Shown: positions 47,138 to 57,045, counted from the stretch's first letter. The stretch is DNA of 64,000 bases from Colwellia sp. (GCA_029938115.1 JAPYOP010000013.1:29776-93775); one strand, 5' to 3'. Numbers and translations are program-made. The notes: generated from the sequence alone by a model not told the origin.

Positions 47138-48712
47138 ATGGATTTCATTTGGATTTTTTTCGCTTTTGTTTGCGGTTTAGCAGCTAAGACTGTTCATCTC
47201 CCCCCATCTATTGGTTTTTTAATTGCAGGTTTTGTCTTAAACTTCCTTGGTTATCAAGCTGATGACAGCCTCACAACATTAAGTCACTTAGGCATAACCT
47301 TAATGTTATTTACCATCGGCTTAAAGCTTAATGTAAAGAGTTTATTTAAAAGTGAAGTTTGGTTAACTAGCTCATTACACACAATTTTGTGGTTAACATT
47401 TACAATTATTATCATTAAATTATTTGCTATGTTAGCTATTAGTTATTTCACTGAAGTAGACTCTATAACGGCTATGCTTATTGCTTTTGCGCTTAGTTTT
47501 AGTAGTACTGTGTGTGTAATTAAATTATTAGAAGAAAATGGCGAGATGCGCACCCGACACGGAAAGTTAGCCGTTGGTATTTTGGTAATTCAAGATATAG
47601 TAGCCGTTGCTTTTCTTGTATTTGCAACAGGAGAAACACCGTCAATTTGGGCTATTACCTTATTAGCGCTGTTTTTCATTAAACCCATAATTAGTAAAGT
47701 TATTGCTCATGTTGGTCATGGTGAATTAATCCCTTTAATGGGATTTTTCATCGCGTTGGGGAGTTATGAACTATTTGAACTGGTTAACATCAAAGGCGAT
47801 TTAGGCGCTTTATTAATTGGTATGTATTTATCAACCCACCCTAAAGCATCAGAAATAAACAAATCACTATTAAGCTTTAAAGATTTGTTTCTCATTGGTT
47901 TCTTTTTATCCATAGGGTTTAGCGCAATCCCTACGTTCGAAATGTTAGGACTTGCAGCGCTGCTTGTGTTGATCATTCCATTTAAGTTCACACTCTTTTT
48001 TGGCTTGTTAACCATCATGAAAATACGTTGTCGTACCGCATATTTAAGTGCTCTAGCTTTAAGTAATTTCAGTGAGTTTGGCTTAATCGTCGCTGCAATA
48101 AGCGTTGCCAATGGTTGGTTAAGTAACGAGTGGTTAGTTATCCTGGCATTAGCTGTAGCTATATCTTTTGTCATCACAAATATTTTATATCGCTTTGCCC
48201 ATGGTTTTTTTGGTCAATACAAGGCGTTTTTTCACCAATTCGAACGTAAAGGATGTTTAGCTGAAGATACTTTTTATCAACCGCACCAAGCACCAATTGT
48301 AATAATAGGTATGGGTCGTGTTGGTATGGGAGCTTATAGAGCCATTTGTGAACATGGTGATAAGCTTGTTTGGGGATTAGACGCTGAAGCAGAGAAAGTA
48401 GCTTGGTTATCACAACAAGGCGTACAAGCTTATTGTGGCGATGCCGAAGATGCCTTTTTCTGGGAGCGAATCAACTTGTCTAATCTTGAGTTGGTTTTGC
48501 TTGCCTTACCCAATGTTATTGACAGCATAAGCATAACGGAACGTTTGAAAGAAGCAGGATACAAAGGAAAGATAGCGGCAATTGCTCGTTATGATGACGA
48601 ACGTTCGCAACTGGAAGCATTTGGCATTGATAAAGTGTTCAACTTTTACAGTGAAGCTGGTGTTGGGTTTGCCGATGAAAGTATGGCACTTATAAAAACA
48701 CAAGCGAAATAG
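47138..48712 (+). CDS. Monovalent cation:proton antiporter with RCK/TrkA-N domain, KefB-like
   Basis: 524 aa. N-terminal CPA2 transporter domain of about 12 helices (LPPSIGFLIAGFVLN, SFSSTVCVIKLLEE), then a cytosolic TrkA-N Rossmann domain from residue 385 with IIGMGRVGMGAY. No TrkA-C. Similar to YbaL/KefB but shorter, and no KefF/KefG partner is adjacent. Probably K+ or Na+ efflux. Confidence 0.88.
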   Translation: MDFIWIFFAFVCGLAAKTVHLPPSIGFLIAGFVLNFLGYQADDSLTTLSHLGITLMLFTIGLKLNVKSLFKSEVWLTSSLHTILWLTFTIIIIKLFAMLAISYFTEVDSITAMLIAFALSFSSTVCVIKLLEENGEMRTRHGKLAVGILVIQDIVAVAFLVFATGETPSIWAITLLALFFIKPIISKVIAHVGHGELIPLMGFFIALGSYELFELVNIKGDLGALLIGMYLSTHPKASEINKSLLSFKDLFLIGFFLSIGFSAIPTFEMLGLAALLVLIIPFKFTLFFGLLTIMKIRCRTAYLSALALSNFSEFGLIVAAISVANGWLSNEWLVILALAVAISFVITNILYRFAHGFFGQYKAFFHQFERKGCLAEDTFYQPHQAPIVIIGMGRVGMGAYRAICEHGDKLVWGLDAEAEKVAWLSQQGVQAYCGDAEDAFFWERINLSNLELVLLALPNVIDSISITERLKEAGYKGKIAAIARYDDERSQLEAFGIDKVFNFYSEAGVGFADESMALIKTQAK

Positions 48713-48915
48713 TTTAACCCAAAACCCACCCTACACTTCCTGTGCATATCTTGTGATTAAGCTCTTTATAAGTTGTGTTCACTTTGTAATAGAAACCACT
48801 TAAACAGTCTATACACACGACAAAACAACTTAAATAGACAATAAATTCAAAGAGATAAAAAACAAGTGAAATTAATTCGCATTAATAAAAACTTGCACTA
48901 CACTTAATTAGTACG

Positions 48916-49126
48916 AGAAGCACAGCATGTGAATACTTTTATATTTATTCACGAACTTCTCTCTTTAAAGACATAAAAATGCTCGCAGCAGCTTACGTAA
49001 ATACTACGTGTTTACGTAAGTTTTCAAATGTTTTTATACATGTTTGTAAAAGTTAATTAGCGCACGGCTCAAACCCCTTTGAGCCATTCCCTTAAGCCCA
49101 AACTGAAATGGTTTGGGCTTTTTTTT
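48916..49126 (+). ncRNA. Candidate small RNA or long 3' leader ending in a strong terminator
   Basis: Three hairpins in order: CTTACGTAAA/TTTACGTAAG (48992-49020), GGCTCAAA-CCCC-TTTGAGCC (49066-49085) and the terminator AAGCCCAAAC/GTTTGGGCTT plus T8 (49094-49126). The upstream gene ends 380 bp earlier, so a dedicated transcript is likely. A weak promoter (TTCGCA, 17 bases, TACACT) ends about 48905; the 5' end is a guess. The CCCC tetraloop could pair with Shine-Dalgarno sequences. Confidence 0.4.
49094..49126 (+). terminator. Strong Rho-independent terminator
   Basis: Perfect 10-bp stem AAGCCCAAAC/GTTTGGGCTT, 7-base loop, then a run of T. Reads rightward; fadR is convergent. Confidence 0.88.
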
Positions 49127-49207
49127 ATGCGATTATTAATTAAGTACGAAAGTACTTATGCTGTAAACGATAAGGAGGTAAATCATCCAAGATCAAAAGC
49201 AAAATAG

Positions 49208-49921
49208 CTAATCTTCTGTGAGTTCTTTCAATACATCTTCTTTTAAATCAGCCCACAGCTTACCTGATTCAACACCATATTTACGAACTGCAAAAATGGA
49301 ATCGTCAAAACGATTTTCTTTTGCTAAATCAATAAGTTTTTGATAATAAGTTCTAGATATTTCACGGCCCATTGGATGTGAAAAATACAAGCTACCAATA
49401 CGAGAGTACAAGCCTCTAAAACCATTAAGAATGAGCAAGTAAATAGAGTTTCCAGATGCAACAACTAGCTCTTTATTCAGTCTATAATCAAATTCGGCGA
49501 ATGCTTCACCAGTATCTTCAACATCAGCATAAGCACTCAATAGCTCAATTGCTTTTTCGGGGTCATTTTTTATAGCTCCCCGTACATAAATAGCACTGAT
49601 ATTAGTACGAGCCGAAAGTAAATTATCAACTAAGTCAGGAATACCATCTTGATCTAACTGAGCTAACGTTTCTAATATATTTAAGCTTGAGGTTTCCCAA
49701 AAATTATTAACTTTTGTTGGCTTACCATGTCTGATTGTTAACCAACCATCACGAGCCAAACGCTGAAGAACTTCTCTAAGCGTTGTTCTAGTTACACCAA
49801 TTAGCTCTGATAATTCACGTTCCGCAGGTAAAATTGAACCTGGAGGGAAACCACCGTTCCATATAGATTCAACAATATACTGCTCGGCGAATCCCGCGGG
49901 GCTATGAGCTTTTATAACCAT
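49208..49921 (-). CDS. fadR: Fatty acid metabolism regulator FadR (GntR family)
   Basis: 237-aa acyl-CoA-responsive transcription factor repressing fad and activating fab genes. N-terminal winged helix is nearly identical to E. coli FadR ([42 protein letters not shown]); C-terminal acyl-CoA domain is more diverged. ATG at 49921. The target site AACTGGTCNGACCAGTT was not seen in its own upstream gap. Confidence 0.96.
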   Translation of the reverse strand: MVIKAHSPAGFAEQYIVESIWNGGFPPGSILPAERELSELIGVTRTTLREVLQRLARDGWLTIRHGKPTKVNNFWETSSLNILETLAQLDQDGIPDLVDNLLSARTNISAIYVRGAIKNDPEKAIELLSAYADVEDTGEAFAEFDYRLNKELVVASGNSIYLLILNGFRGLYSRIGSLYFSHPMGREISRTYYQKLIDLAKENRFDDSIFAVRKYGVESGKLWADLKEDVLKELTED

Positions 49922-50141
49922 ATCAGTTTAACTACCTAACTTAAAAAAGAAATAATGATACTGATTGTACCAGAAGATCATTTTGGTACAAGCGTAATAA
50001 AATTGATTTTTCGATTTGAATACTGTGAACAACGGCAATTTAGCTTGAGATAATGAAACAATCTGAAATTTTTAGATCTAAGCTAATCATTAAAAGGCTG
50101 CGATTTGGGGGTCTAGTAAATAAAAACATAAGATGTCTTCT

Positions 50142-50717
50142 TTAATTTTTATTTACTGCACTCAACCCCAACCAATCTTCTAAATCTTGCTCCGGTTTCT
50201 CAAGACGAAATTTGCGATAAAGTGCTATGCCTTGTTGATCTTCTAAGATATCGACTTGTACGCCTTTCTCACGTAAGAGTGTTTCATTACCCGCTGCGTT
50301 GGTTATATCTCCAACGATTACTCGGCTAAAACCTCTCATGTAAATTAATGTTGCACAAATGTCACATGGGCTAAGCGTGGTAAATATTGTCGTTTGGCTA
50401 AAATCTATTCTGCCCGCATCTCTGATGGCAGAGGTTTCGCCATGGTTATAGGGGTGATCTTCTTGAACTAACGTATTGTGTCCTTTACCCAAAATTTTCC
50501 GGCTTTTATTATCAATAATAATCGCACCAATTGGGCAACCTCCTTCGTCATAGCTTTTTTGCGCTAATAGCACGGCAATACGCATAAATTCGGTATCAGT
50601 CAATGCAAGAGCAAAGTCACTACTAATTAACACAGGTAGGCTTTTAGTAGGCATATGTGCAATAGCTCTTAATTCAGCTTCATTTTTACTAGTTTGTTTA
50701 TCAAAAAGAGTTTTCAT
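50142..50717 (-). CDS. Cytosine deaminase-like zinc nucleoside deaminase (yeast Fcy1 type)
   Basis: 191 aa of the CDA superfamily. Zinc ligands are H92 (HGE with catalytic E94), C118 and C121 (PCDIC). The core and C-terminal DWLG end resemble yeast cytosine deaminase rather than bacterial CodA (a TIM-barrel enzyme). Residues 1-40 are an extra extension; a later ATG (residue 22 or 45) could be the true start. Substrate may be cytosine, isocytosine or another base. Confidence 0.82.
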   Translation of the reverse strand: MKTLFDKQTSKNEAELRAIAHMPTKSLPVLISSDFALALTDTEFMRIAVLLAQKSYDEGGCPIGAIIIDNKSRKILGKGHNTLVQEDHPYNHGETSAIRDAGRIDFSQTTIFTTLSPCDICATLIYMRGFSRVIVGDITNAAGNETLLREKGVQVDILEDQQGIALYRKFRLEKPEQDLEDWLGLSAVNKN

Positions 50718-50800
50718 ATTAAATTATATTATCCAAAACTTAAGCCTGAGTAATGAAATTATACCTATTGTATATATGCTTGCTCTGAAGTTGAAATAGC

Positions 50801-53800
50801 TTATCTATACTTTATGGTATAAATACGTCTGATCAATAGCAGCATTAGCCCTAAAAGAGTAAAATAATAAAAACTACCACTACTCGATTTTTCTGGCGGA
50901 GTCTCTTTCGCTATGGTCGAATTTTCAACCACTGCAACGCCACCGGGATCGTCTATTACCCCATTGGCTATGCCATCACTATCATTTGCGCCACCATCTT
51001 CAATAAACAAACGAAGACAAACATTGCCAATAACAAGACCTTCTTGGTATAAATCACTATGTGGAGCTGGGCATACGCCATTAACTGCCACACTTGATGC
51101 AATAGAATTTTTGCTATTAACAACAAATACTTGCCAGTTACTATCTGTTGTAAATTTACGGTAAACGGCATACTCCACTATTGCTTGAGATAACGGAACA
51201 ACAATGAATACCGAACGACCAAAGGGTGATATTTGATGGATTTCGAAATCGAAATACCCACCTTGATGCACTAAATTGTCTGACACGATTAAACCCGTTG
51301 CATCAACTTCTTGTTGGGATAGCTGCAAACCATCAGAAGATTGTAATTGCGCATACTTACCTAATTTCAAGCGTAAACCTGGCTCTGTTTCCGCTAATTT
51401 AACAACAGATGAATTAACATGTAATGGTTGTAAGTAAGGGATTGTTGATACATCTAGAAATGCCGGTAGGCCATCATGATCATCATCACTATATCCTTCG
51501 TCAATATCCGAAATACCATCTCTGTCTGTATCTGTACTACTTAACCTTGGTAACGTATCAACTAATGAGAAAGAAAAATGTTTAGTTTGCGATAAAGGGT
51601 CACTACCGCTGTTGCTAGTATTGCCACTATCAGTAACCGTAACAGATATTTCTATTAAGCCTTTATTGTCATCGGGTAAAGTAATGTTAAGTGGGTCAAT
51701 AAATACTTGCAACTGATTGGCGCTGACTTGTGCTGATAAATAGTCAGGTAATTGCCAATCAATAACATGAGTATCATCAGTATTTGAATCACTTATAGTT
51801 AAGCTAATATTAACTTCACCAGCGTCCTTGGCTATTTGGGTATTAATAATACTGTTTTGCTGCAATGACAACTCAATTGTAGGGGCTATATTAACCTCGA
51901 CCACATTAAGCGTCAGTGCTTTATTAACACCGCCATTAACACTCTGTTCAAACGTTAGAATAAACTGCTCTTGCCCTTCTAGTTCAAAGTCATTATTAAA
52001 TGTTATATCTATAAAACCTTCTGTGCCTTCGGTTATAATTATTTTATTACTCGCAAGCTGATAATCCGCACTATCAACAGTTCCGGTAATAACAAAAGGT
52101 AATTCAAGAGGATAACTTGGAGATAATCCAGATAAAACAACCTCTACCCTTGCCACGCCTCCTTCGGCAACAGTTTGCTCTGCAGTAAAGTTGACTAACG
52201 GATGAACATTAAGCGACTGTTCTATTGTGGCAATATTCCCTGCATTATCAACCGCACGCCAAGTAATTGAATATAAACCAGAGCTAATATTTTTAGAGCC
52301 GCCTTCAAAACCTAAGGCGGTTAAATTACAGCAATTTTCACCATCTTTACCATCCTCAACACTAACTTGAGTCATCGCAAGTAATTCTTCTAATTCTAAT
52401 CGAGTAAACGTATGCTCTGCATTTATATGAACAGCCTGAGGCGGCGTAATGATCGGCGCATAATCATCTAATAGTGGATTAGTGTTTGCTTGTGCCTCTT
52501 CGGCATTACTAATGCCATCAAGATCGGTATCGTAAGTACCATCGGCTTCTTCTAATGGATCAAAGTTATATTGAAGCTCAAAATCGTCACTCATACCGTC
52601 GCCATCATCATCAAGATCAGAGTTATTGCCAACGCCATCTCCATCCGTATCAACTTGCTCGGTTGAATCAAGCGGTAGGTCATCATAGAAATCTAAGATG
52701 CCATCACCGTCGTCATCACTATCAAGCACATCACCTATACCATCTTTATCGGTATCCATAGACTCTTTAGGATCAAGAGGAAATGCATCAAGGTGATCTG
52801 CTACTCCGTCATTATCATCATCACTGTCTTCATTATTTCCTAAGCCATCGTTATCGCTATCTTCAAATTCATTTACATTTAAAGGGAATAAATCTAAGGC
52901 ATCGACAACACCATCACCGTCGTCATCTTGGTCAACAACATTACCAATGCCGTCGCCGTCAGTATCTAGATATTCAAGTGGATCTGTAGGTAGTGCGTCT
53001 TGATGGTCAACAATACCGTCGTTATCATCATCACTGTCGCTATTATTTCCTAGCCCGTCACCGTCAGAGTCTAATTGCTCATTTGCATCTAATGGAAAGG
53101 CATCTAAGCCATCTAAAACACCATCATTATCATCATCATCATCAGCATTATTACCAATGCCATCACCATCTGTATCAAACCATTCGAGTCGGTCAATAAC
53201 AAAAGCATCAATATCGTCTGTAAAGGCGTCGTTATCATCATCACTATCTATATTATTGCCTAGACCATCGCCATCAATGTCTGCACTTTCTGTGGGGTCT
53301 AATCTAAAGGCATCAAATAAATCAAGAACACCGTCATTATCATCGTCATCATCAGCGTTATTGCCTGTGCCATCGTTATCAGTATCTATGTATTCACTTA
53401 AATTTAATGGAAATTCATCGACTGTATCGACTATGCCGTCGTTGTCATCATCTGCATCACTATTATTACCGACACCATCACCGTCGGTATCAATACTTTC
53501 AGTTGGGTTGAGCGGAAAAATATCAACTGAATCATTAACACCATCACCATCGTCATCAACATCAGCATTATTACCAATGCCATCACCATCAGTGTCGGTT
53601 ACATCAGACATATCAAGAGGAAAATCATCATCGGCATTAGCTATGCCGTCACCATCGATATCAGGATCACTATTGTTACCAATACCGTCGCCATCTAAAT
53701 CTTCACTTTCAGAAGAATCAAGTGGAAAAATATCAAGAAGATCAATTACTCCATCACCGTCATCATCAGCATCAGCCGTATTTCCTACGCCATCTAAATC

Positions 53801-54919
53801 TGTATCAACATATTCGGTAGGATCGGTAGGAAAAACATCCGTTAGGTTGGCAACACCATCACCATCTTTATCTGCATCGGCATTGTCTCCTAGACCATCA
53901 TTATCTAAATCAAATGCTTCCGCACGGTCTAATGGAAAAATATCTAATAAATCAATAATGCCATCACCATCTGCATCAGGATCTGGGCCATCACAAATAC
54001 CATCATTATCAGTATCTAATCTTTCTAATGGATCTAATGGACATTTATCAATAGCATCTTGCACGCCATCATTATCATCATCACTGTCGGCATTATCGCC
54101 TATGCCATCATTATCACTATCTACAGTTTCGGTAGGATCTAAAGGTAAGTCATCATTAATATCAATGATGGCATCACCATCATCATCCACATCAGCATTA
54201 TTACCAACGCCATCACCATCGGTATCAAACCACTCAGAGGCATCATCAGGGAATATATCACTCGCATTGATGACACCATCTCCGTCACGATCTGCATCGG
54301 CATTATTACCAAGTCCATCGCCATCAGAATCTATTGTTTCGGTTGGATCTAATGGGTACAAATCATCACCATCAACCACACCATCGCCGTCGTCATCAGC
54401 ATCGGCATTATTACCAATGCCATCAAAGTCGGTATCAATAGTTTCTAATGGGTCAAGTGGGAATGCATCATAAATATCAATAACGCCATCATTATCATCA
54501 TCGGAATCTGAATTATTACCAATAGTGTCGTTATCTGAATCAAGTGTTTCTGTGGGATCTAATGGAAAAGCATCGATAACATCCGGGGCTGAATCATTAT
54601 CATCATTCGTATCTTGATTATTGCCTAAACCATCATTGTCTGTATCAAGCCACTCAAAGTGGTCAATAGGGAACGGATCATGAAAATCAATGACTAAATC
54701 ACCATCATCATTAGTGTCTAACGTATTTATTAGACCGTCACCATCAATATCGAGATCCGAATTATTGCCAATACCATCAAGATCAGTATCGTGCCATTCT
54801 CGAGGATCATTTGGGAACATATCGACAACATCATCATAGCCATCGCCATCGGTATCTACAGCAAATACAACTTTGCTGCAAAATATGAATATTAATAATA
54901 AATATTTTAATCCACGCAT
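50801..54919 (-). CDS. Large surface protein with about 22 thrombospondin type 3 repeats and GlyGly-CTERM-like tail
   Basis: 1372 aa. Signal peptide (MRGLKYLLLIFIFCSKVVFA), then about 22 Ca2+-binding TSP3 repeats of about 36 aa (D-x-D-x-D-G loops plus FPLDPTE), an HYR-like domain, a Calx-beta-like domain, a cadherin-like/Ig segment, and a basic-ended hydrophobic tail (SGSFYYFTLLGLM then RR). The tail fits GlyGly-CTERM sorting signals processed by rhombosortase; an rrtA gene lies 2.1 kb away. I start at ATG 54919 (GGGGA Shine-Dalgarno), not 54940. DNA repeats have about 108-bp period with low complexity. Confidence 0.9.
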   Translation of the reverse strand: MRGLKYLLLIFIFCSKVVFAVDTDGDGYDDVVDMFPNDPREWHDTDLDGIGNNSDLDIDGDGLINTLDTNDDGDLVIDFHDPFPIDHFEWLDTDNDGLGNNQDTNDDNDSAPDVIDAFPLDPTETLDSDNDTIGNNSDSDDDNDGVIDIYDAFPLDPLETIDTDFDGIGNNADADDDGDGVVDGDDLYPLDPTETIDSDGDGLGNNADADRDGDGVINASDIFPDDASEWFDTDGDGVGNNADVDDDGDAIIDINDDLPLDPTETVDSDNDGIGDNADSDDDNDGVQDAIDKCPLDPLERLDTDNDGICDGPDPDADGDGIIDLLDIFPLDRAEAFDLDNDGLGDNADADKDGDGVANLTDVFPTDPTEYVDTDLDGVGNTADADDDGDGVIDLLDIFPLDSSESEDLDGDGIGNNSDPDIDGDGIANADDDFPLDMSDVTDTDGDGIGNNADVDDDGDGVNDSVDIFPLNPTESIDTDGDGVGNNSDADDDNDGIVDTVDEFPLNLSEYIDTDNDGTGNNADDDDDNDGVLDLFDAFRLDPTESADIDGDGLGNNIDSDDDNDAFTDDIDAFVIDRLEWFDTDGDGIGNNADDDDDNDGVLDGLDAFPLDANEQLDSDGDGLGNNSDSDDDNDGIVDHQDALPTDPLEYLDTDGDGIGNVVDQDDDGDGVVDALDLFPLNVNEFEDSDNDGLGNNEDSDDDNDGVADHLDAFPLDPKESMDTDKDGIGDVLDSDDDGDGILDFYDDLPLDSTEQVDTDGDGVGNNSDLDDDGDGMSDDFELQYNFDPLEEADGTYDTDLDGISNAEEAQANTNPLLDDYAPIITPPQAVHINAEHTFTRLELEELLAMTQVSVEDGKDGENCCNLTALGFEGGSKNISSGLYSITWRAVDNAGNIATIEQSLNVHPLVNFTAEQTVAEGGVARVEVVLSGLSPSYPLELPFVITGTVDSADYQLASNKIIITEGTEGFIDITFNNDFELEGQEQFILTFEQSVNGGVNKALTLNVVEVNIAPTIELSLQQNSIINTQIAKDAGEVNISLTISDSNTDDTHVIDWQLPDYLSAQVSANQLQVFIDPLNITLPDDNKGLIEISVTVTDSGNTSNSGSDPLSQTKHFSFSLVDTLPRLSSTDTDRDGISDIDEGYSDDDHDGLPAFLDVSTIPYLQPLHVNSSVVKLAETEPGLRLKLGKYAQLQSSDGLQLSQQEVDATGLIVSDNLVHQGGYFDFEIHQISPFGRSVFIVVPLSQAIVEYAVYRKFTTDSNWQVFVVNSKNSIASSVAVNGVCPAPHSDLYQEGLVIGNVCLRLFIEDGGANDSDGIANGVIDDPGGVAVVENSTIAKETPPEKSSSGSFYYFTLLGLMLLLIRRIYTIKYR
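52560..54870 (-). repeat. About 108-bp tandem repeats encoding TSP3 units
   Basis: Coding repeats dominated by GAT and GG codons (CATC on the shown strand); about 22 diverged copies. Neighbouring units differ at many positions, so this is an old array, not a recent expansion. Confidence 0.85.
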
Positions 54920-55046
54920 TTTAAACTTCCCCACACGCATTTTTAGATAAAAAACAGAAAATCTTACACCACACTTAGTGACATAAGTTTAACAAAAATT
55001 GCAAATACAGATGTTAAGGCATTGTAACACCTTACCTAACTATATT

Positions 55047-55667
55047 TTAATAACCGCCTTCACGCCCAAACCGGTAACTAAAACCAATATACACCGATGA
55101 AATATCACCAAATTCAGAGTAATCGGGGTAATGTTTTACACCTATTTGCATAGATACTTGCTTTGTTAATTTTTTATGTACAAGAAAACCTAATGCAACG
55201 TTTACATCTCCTTGCTCTGAAAAATAAACATCATCTGTATCTATTTCAGGTCTGAAAACAAATTTATTTTCAGTAAGGGCAATGCCCACGCCAGCTTGAA
55301 ACTCAAAAATTAGCGTTTTAATAAAGCTATTATAAGTTTTTGGGTAATATCTGTAGCTCAACATTAAATCAACAGTGTTTAAAGGGAAGCTGTTATCAGA
55401 CTCGTCCCATACTGGACTATACTCTTCCAAGTTATTAATACTTACATTCCCCAAGTAGTTATAACTTATTGCCCAGTTAAATTCTCGTTGATTAAAAAAA
55501 CTATCACTTATGCCGATGCTAGCACCATATACTTCAGATTGATCCGCTTTATGAACTTGAAAAAATGGCTCAACTGCATAACTGTTGATAGACACCATAA
55601 AAAGAATGATTGATGCTAATTTTACAAAAACATTTTTTGTTATTTTTGGGAACTCAATACTACTCAC
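55047..55667 (-). CDS. Outer-membrane beta-barrel protein, uncharacterised
   Basis: 206 aa. Signal peptide ending near INSYA, then alternating hydrophobic/aromatic strands and a terminal strand SSVYIGFSYRFGREGGY. Resembles acyloxyacyl hydrolase / lipid A-type (PagL-like) small barrels but catalytic residues were not confirmed. I choose GTG 55667 with AGGAG 6 bases upstream; the frame extends to ATG 55724, giving an unlikely 19-residue leader. Confidence 0.7.
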   Translation of the reverse strand: MSSIEFPKITKNVFVKLASIILFMVSINSYAVEPFFQVHKADQSEVYGASIGISDSFFNQREFNWAISYNYLGNVSINNLEEYSPVWDESDNSFPLNTVDLMLSYRYYPKTYNSFIKTLIFEFQAGVGIALTENKFVFRPEIDTDDVYFSEQGDVNVALGFLVHKKLTKQVSMQIGVKHYPDYSEFGDISSVYIGFSYRFGREGGY

Positions 55668-55776
55668 AGCATACTCCTGACAATTTTTTGTCGACTTAAG
55701 GGCTTCGTTGAAGAAACATAACAATTAAAATAACAAGCAAGTATTAAACCAACATACAGCACAAATAAAAACAACG

Positions 55777-55795
55777 GCCCTTTTACGGGCAGCAG
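55777..55795 (-). terminator. Weak candidate terminator downstream of the pseudogene
   Basis: Minus strand GCCC/GGGC 4-bp stem with short loop, followed by a T-rich stretch. Short stem; low confidence. Confidence 0.3.
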
Positions 55796-55827
55796 TTAAT
55801 TTTTAATAGTAAAAATAACATTAATAG

Positions 55828-56280
55828 TTACATATCAAATTTATCTATCTCAATTTCTAAATTAGCCGTTAGTGCTTGTATTTGGTTTGAAGCCCCTTGA
55901 GCTTGATTAGATACAGCTAAGGTGTTGTTTGCTGTATCAGAAATATTAACAATGCGCATTGCTGTGTCTTCACCTGCCGCGAGTTGTTCCACTGCAGCCG
56001 TTGATATTTGATGACTCATCTGTGAAATACCGGCAAGTGAAAGAGCTATATTTTTTAACTCAACGGCAAACCCACGCCCTTGATCGCCAGCTCTTGCCGC
56101 CTAAATAGCTTGTGCTAACGCACCATTAGGTGTATCAGAAGTCACCCTACCAATATATTTTTCAGGATCAATTAATAATGCATGTTTTGCTAAAAATTCT
56201 GGCGTAATAAGACTTTAAGTTGGCACGCTGACAAAATCGGCATCTGCTACGTATTTATTTCTATAAGCAAAGGCCAATCT
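55828..56280 (-). pseudogene. Mosaic pseudogene: gamma-glutamyltranspeptidase fragment joined to chemoreceptor C-terminal fragment
   Basis: Reading leftward in one frame: LAFAYRNKYVADADFVSVP, stop, LITPEFLAKHALLIDPEKY (typical of a GGT large-subunit segment), stop, then AARAGDQGRGFAV (MCP signalling tip), NIALSLAGISQMSHQIS and the end of an MCP coiled coil to KFDM. Two in-frame stops, a missing coil portion (after GFAV), and no start. The join suggests a deletion fusing two neighbouring genes. The 63-codon ORF at its end is a fragment, not a gene. Confidence 0.8.
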
Positions 56281-56310
56281 AGAGCTTATGGTGTTGTTAG
56301 TTATAAAAAA

Positions 56311-56958
56311 CTATTTTCTAAACGATAACTGAAATTGATTAAATTTTGCAAACTTATTTAATAACGGTTGATAACGTTCACATTCAATAACTTGCTCTTT
56401 TTCAGCTAAGTCATTTTCAATTAACTTTTTATCCAGTACAGCTAAGGCGTAACAAGTTGCTTCTAAACTTGATAAGGCATTATTTTTGGCAACTTTACGA
56501 ATTAAATACTGACCTTTGCTGGCAAGATAATCGGGCAAACAAACTTGGATAAGTGTTTGTAGGTTCTTAGATAACATAAACATACGATAGGATTTTTTCC
56601 ATGTGCCATCAAGAATGATCAATAACAGAGGCTTCTTCTGGTTTAATTTTAAATTATTCTGCCGAAGATCACTTGAGAACAAAGTAATATCTTGTGCTTG
56701 CTTACTTGGATAAAGTAACAGTGTTTGGTGTTTTGCTAATATATTATTAAGCTCAGTGTTATCTGAGAAGTTTTCACCAACAATAACCTGACAACAGCTT
56801 AGTGAACGCTGCAGCAAAGACACAGTCCCCTTAGTTTGCTTTACTTCGCTAGGATGTTGTAATACTAGAACTGAAATTTCATTATCAATTTCATAAATAA
56901 AAGAACAAATACAGGCTTTTGTTGGCCGTTGGCATTTTAAGCACAAGTCTCTAGCCAT
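56311..56958 (-). CDS. DTW-domain tRNA uridine aminocarboxypropyltransferase (TapT/YfiP-like)
   Basis: Predicted to form acp3U in tRNA from SAM. 215 aa with an N-terminal Cys cluster (CLKCQRPTKACIC, residues 6-18) and the DTW-family signature DGTWKKS near residue 118, followed by a C-terminal ECERYQP segment. Length normal. Divergent from rrtA. Confidence 0.88.
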   Translation of the reverse strand: MARDLCLKCQRPTKACICSFIYEIDNEISVLVLQHPSEVKQTKGTVSLLQRSLSCCQVIVGENFSDNTELNNILAKHQTLLLYPSKQAQDITLFSSDLRQNNLKLNQKKPLLLIILDGTWKKSYRMFMLSKNLQTLIQVCLPDYLASKGQYLIRKVAKNNALSSLEATCYALAVLDKKLIENDLAEKEQVIECERYQPLLNKFAKFNQFQLSFRK

Positions 56959-57045
56959 AAAAGAAAAACACCAAGAATATTATAATTAGTCAAATGACAT
57001 TGTATACTCAACCTTTGATGAGTTCAGCCTAAAGCAACAATATAA

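Larger units (their letters stand above)
48713..49207. other. Intergenic region with stacked RNA hairpins
   Basis: 495 bp between the antiporter and fadR genes with no ORF. Its right half holds three rightward hairpins including a strong terminator (listed as a candidate RNA), a small AAGTAC/GTACTT hairpin near 49143, and an orphan TAAGGAGGT at about 49170. Confidence 0.6.

Noticed and set aside
53157..54473. 438-codon plus-strand ORF rich in Ser and Pro
   Set aside because: Exactly antisense to the TSP3 repeats; the frame stays open because GAT-rich coding repeats give no stops on the opposite strand. No ribosome site or signal peptide.
52560..54870. Regular repeats resembling a CRISPR array at first sight
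   Set aside because: Repeats are diverged coding units of 108 bp in one frame with no spacers or cas genes.
55828..56019. 63-aa ORF annotated as a small gene
   Set aside because: It is the coiled-coil end of a chemoreceptor, preceded in frame by stop-broken chemoreceptor sequence; part of the pseudogene.
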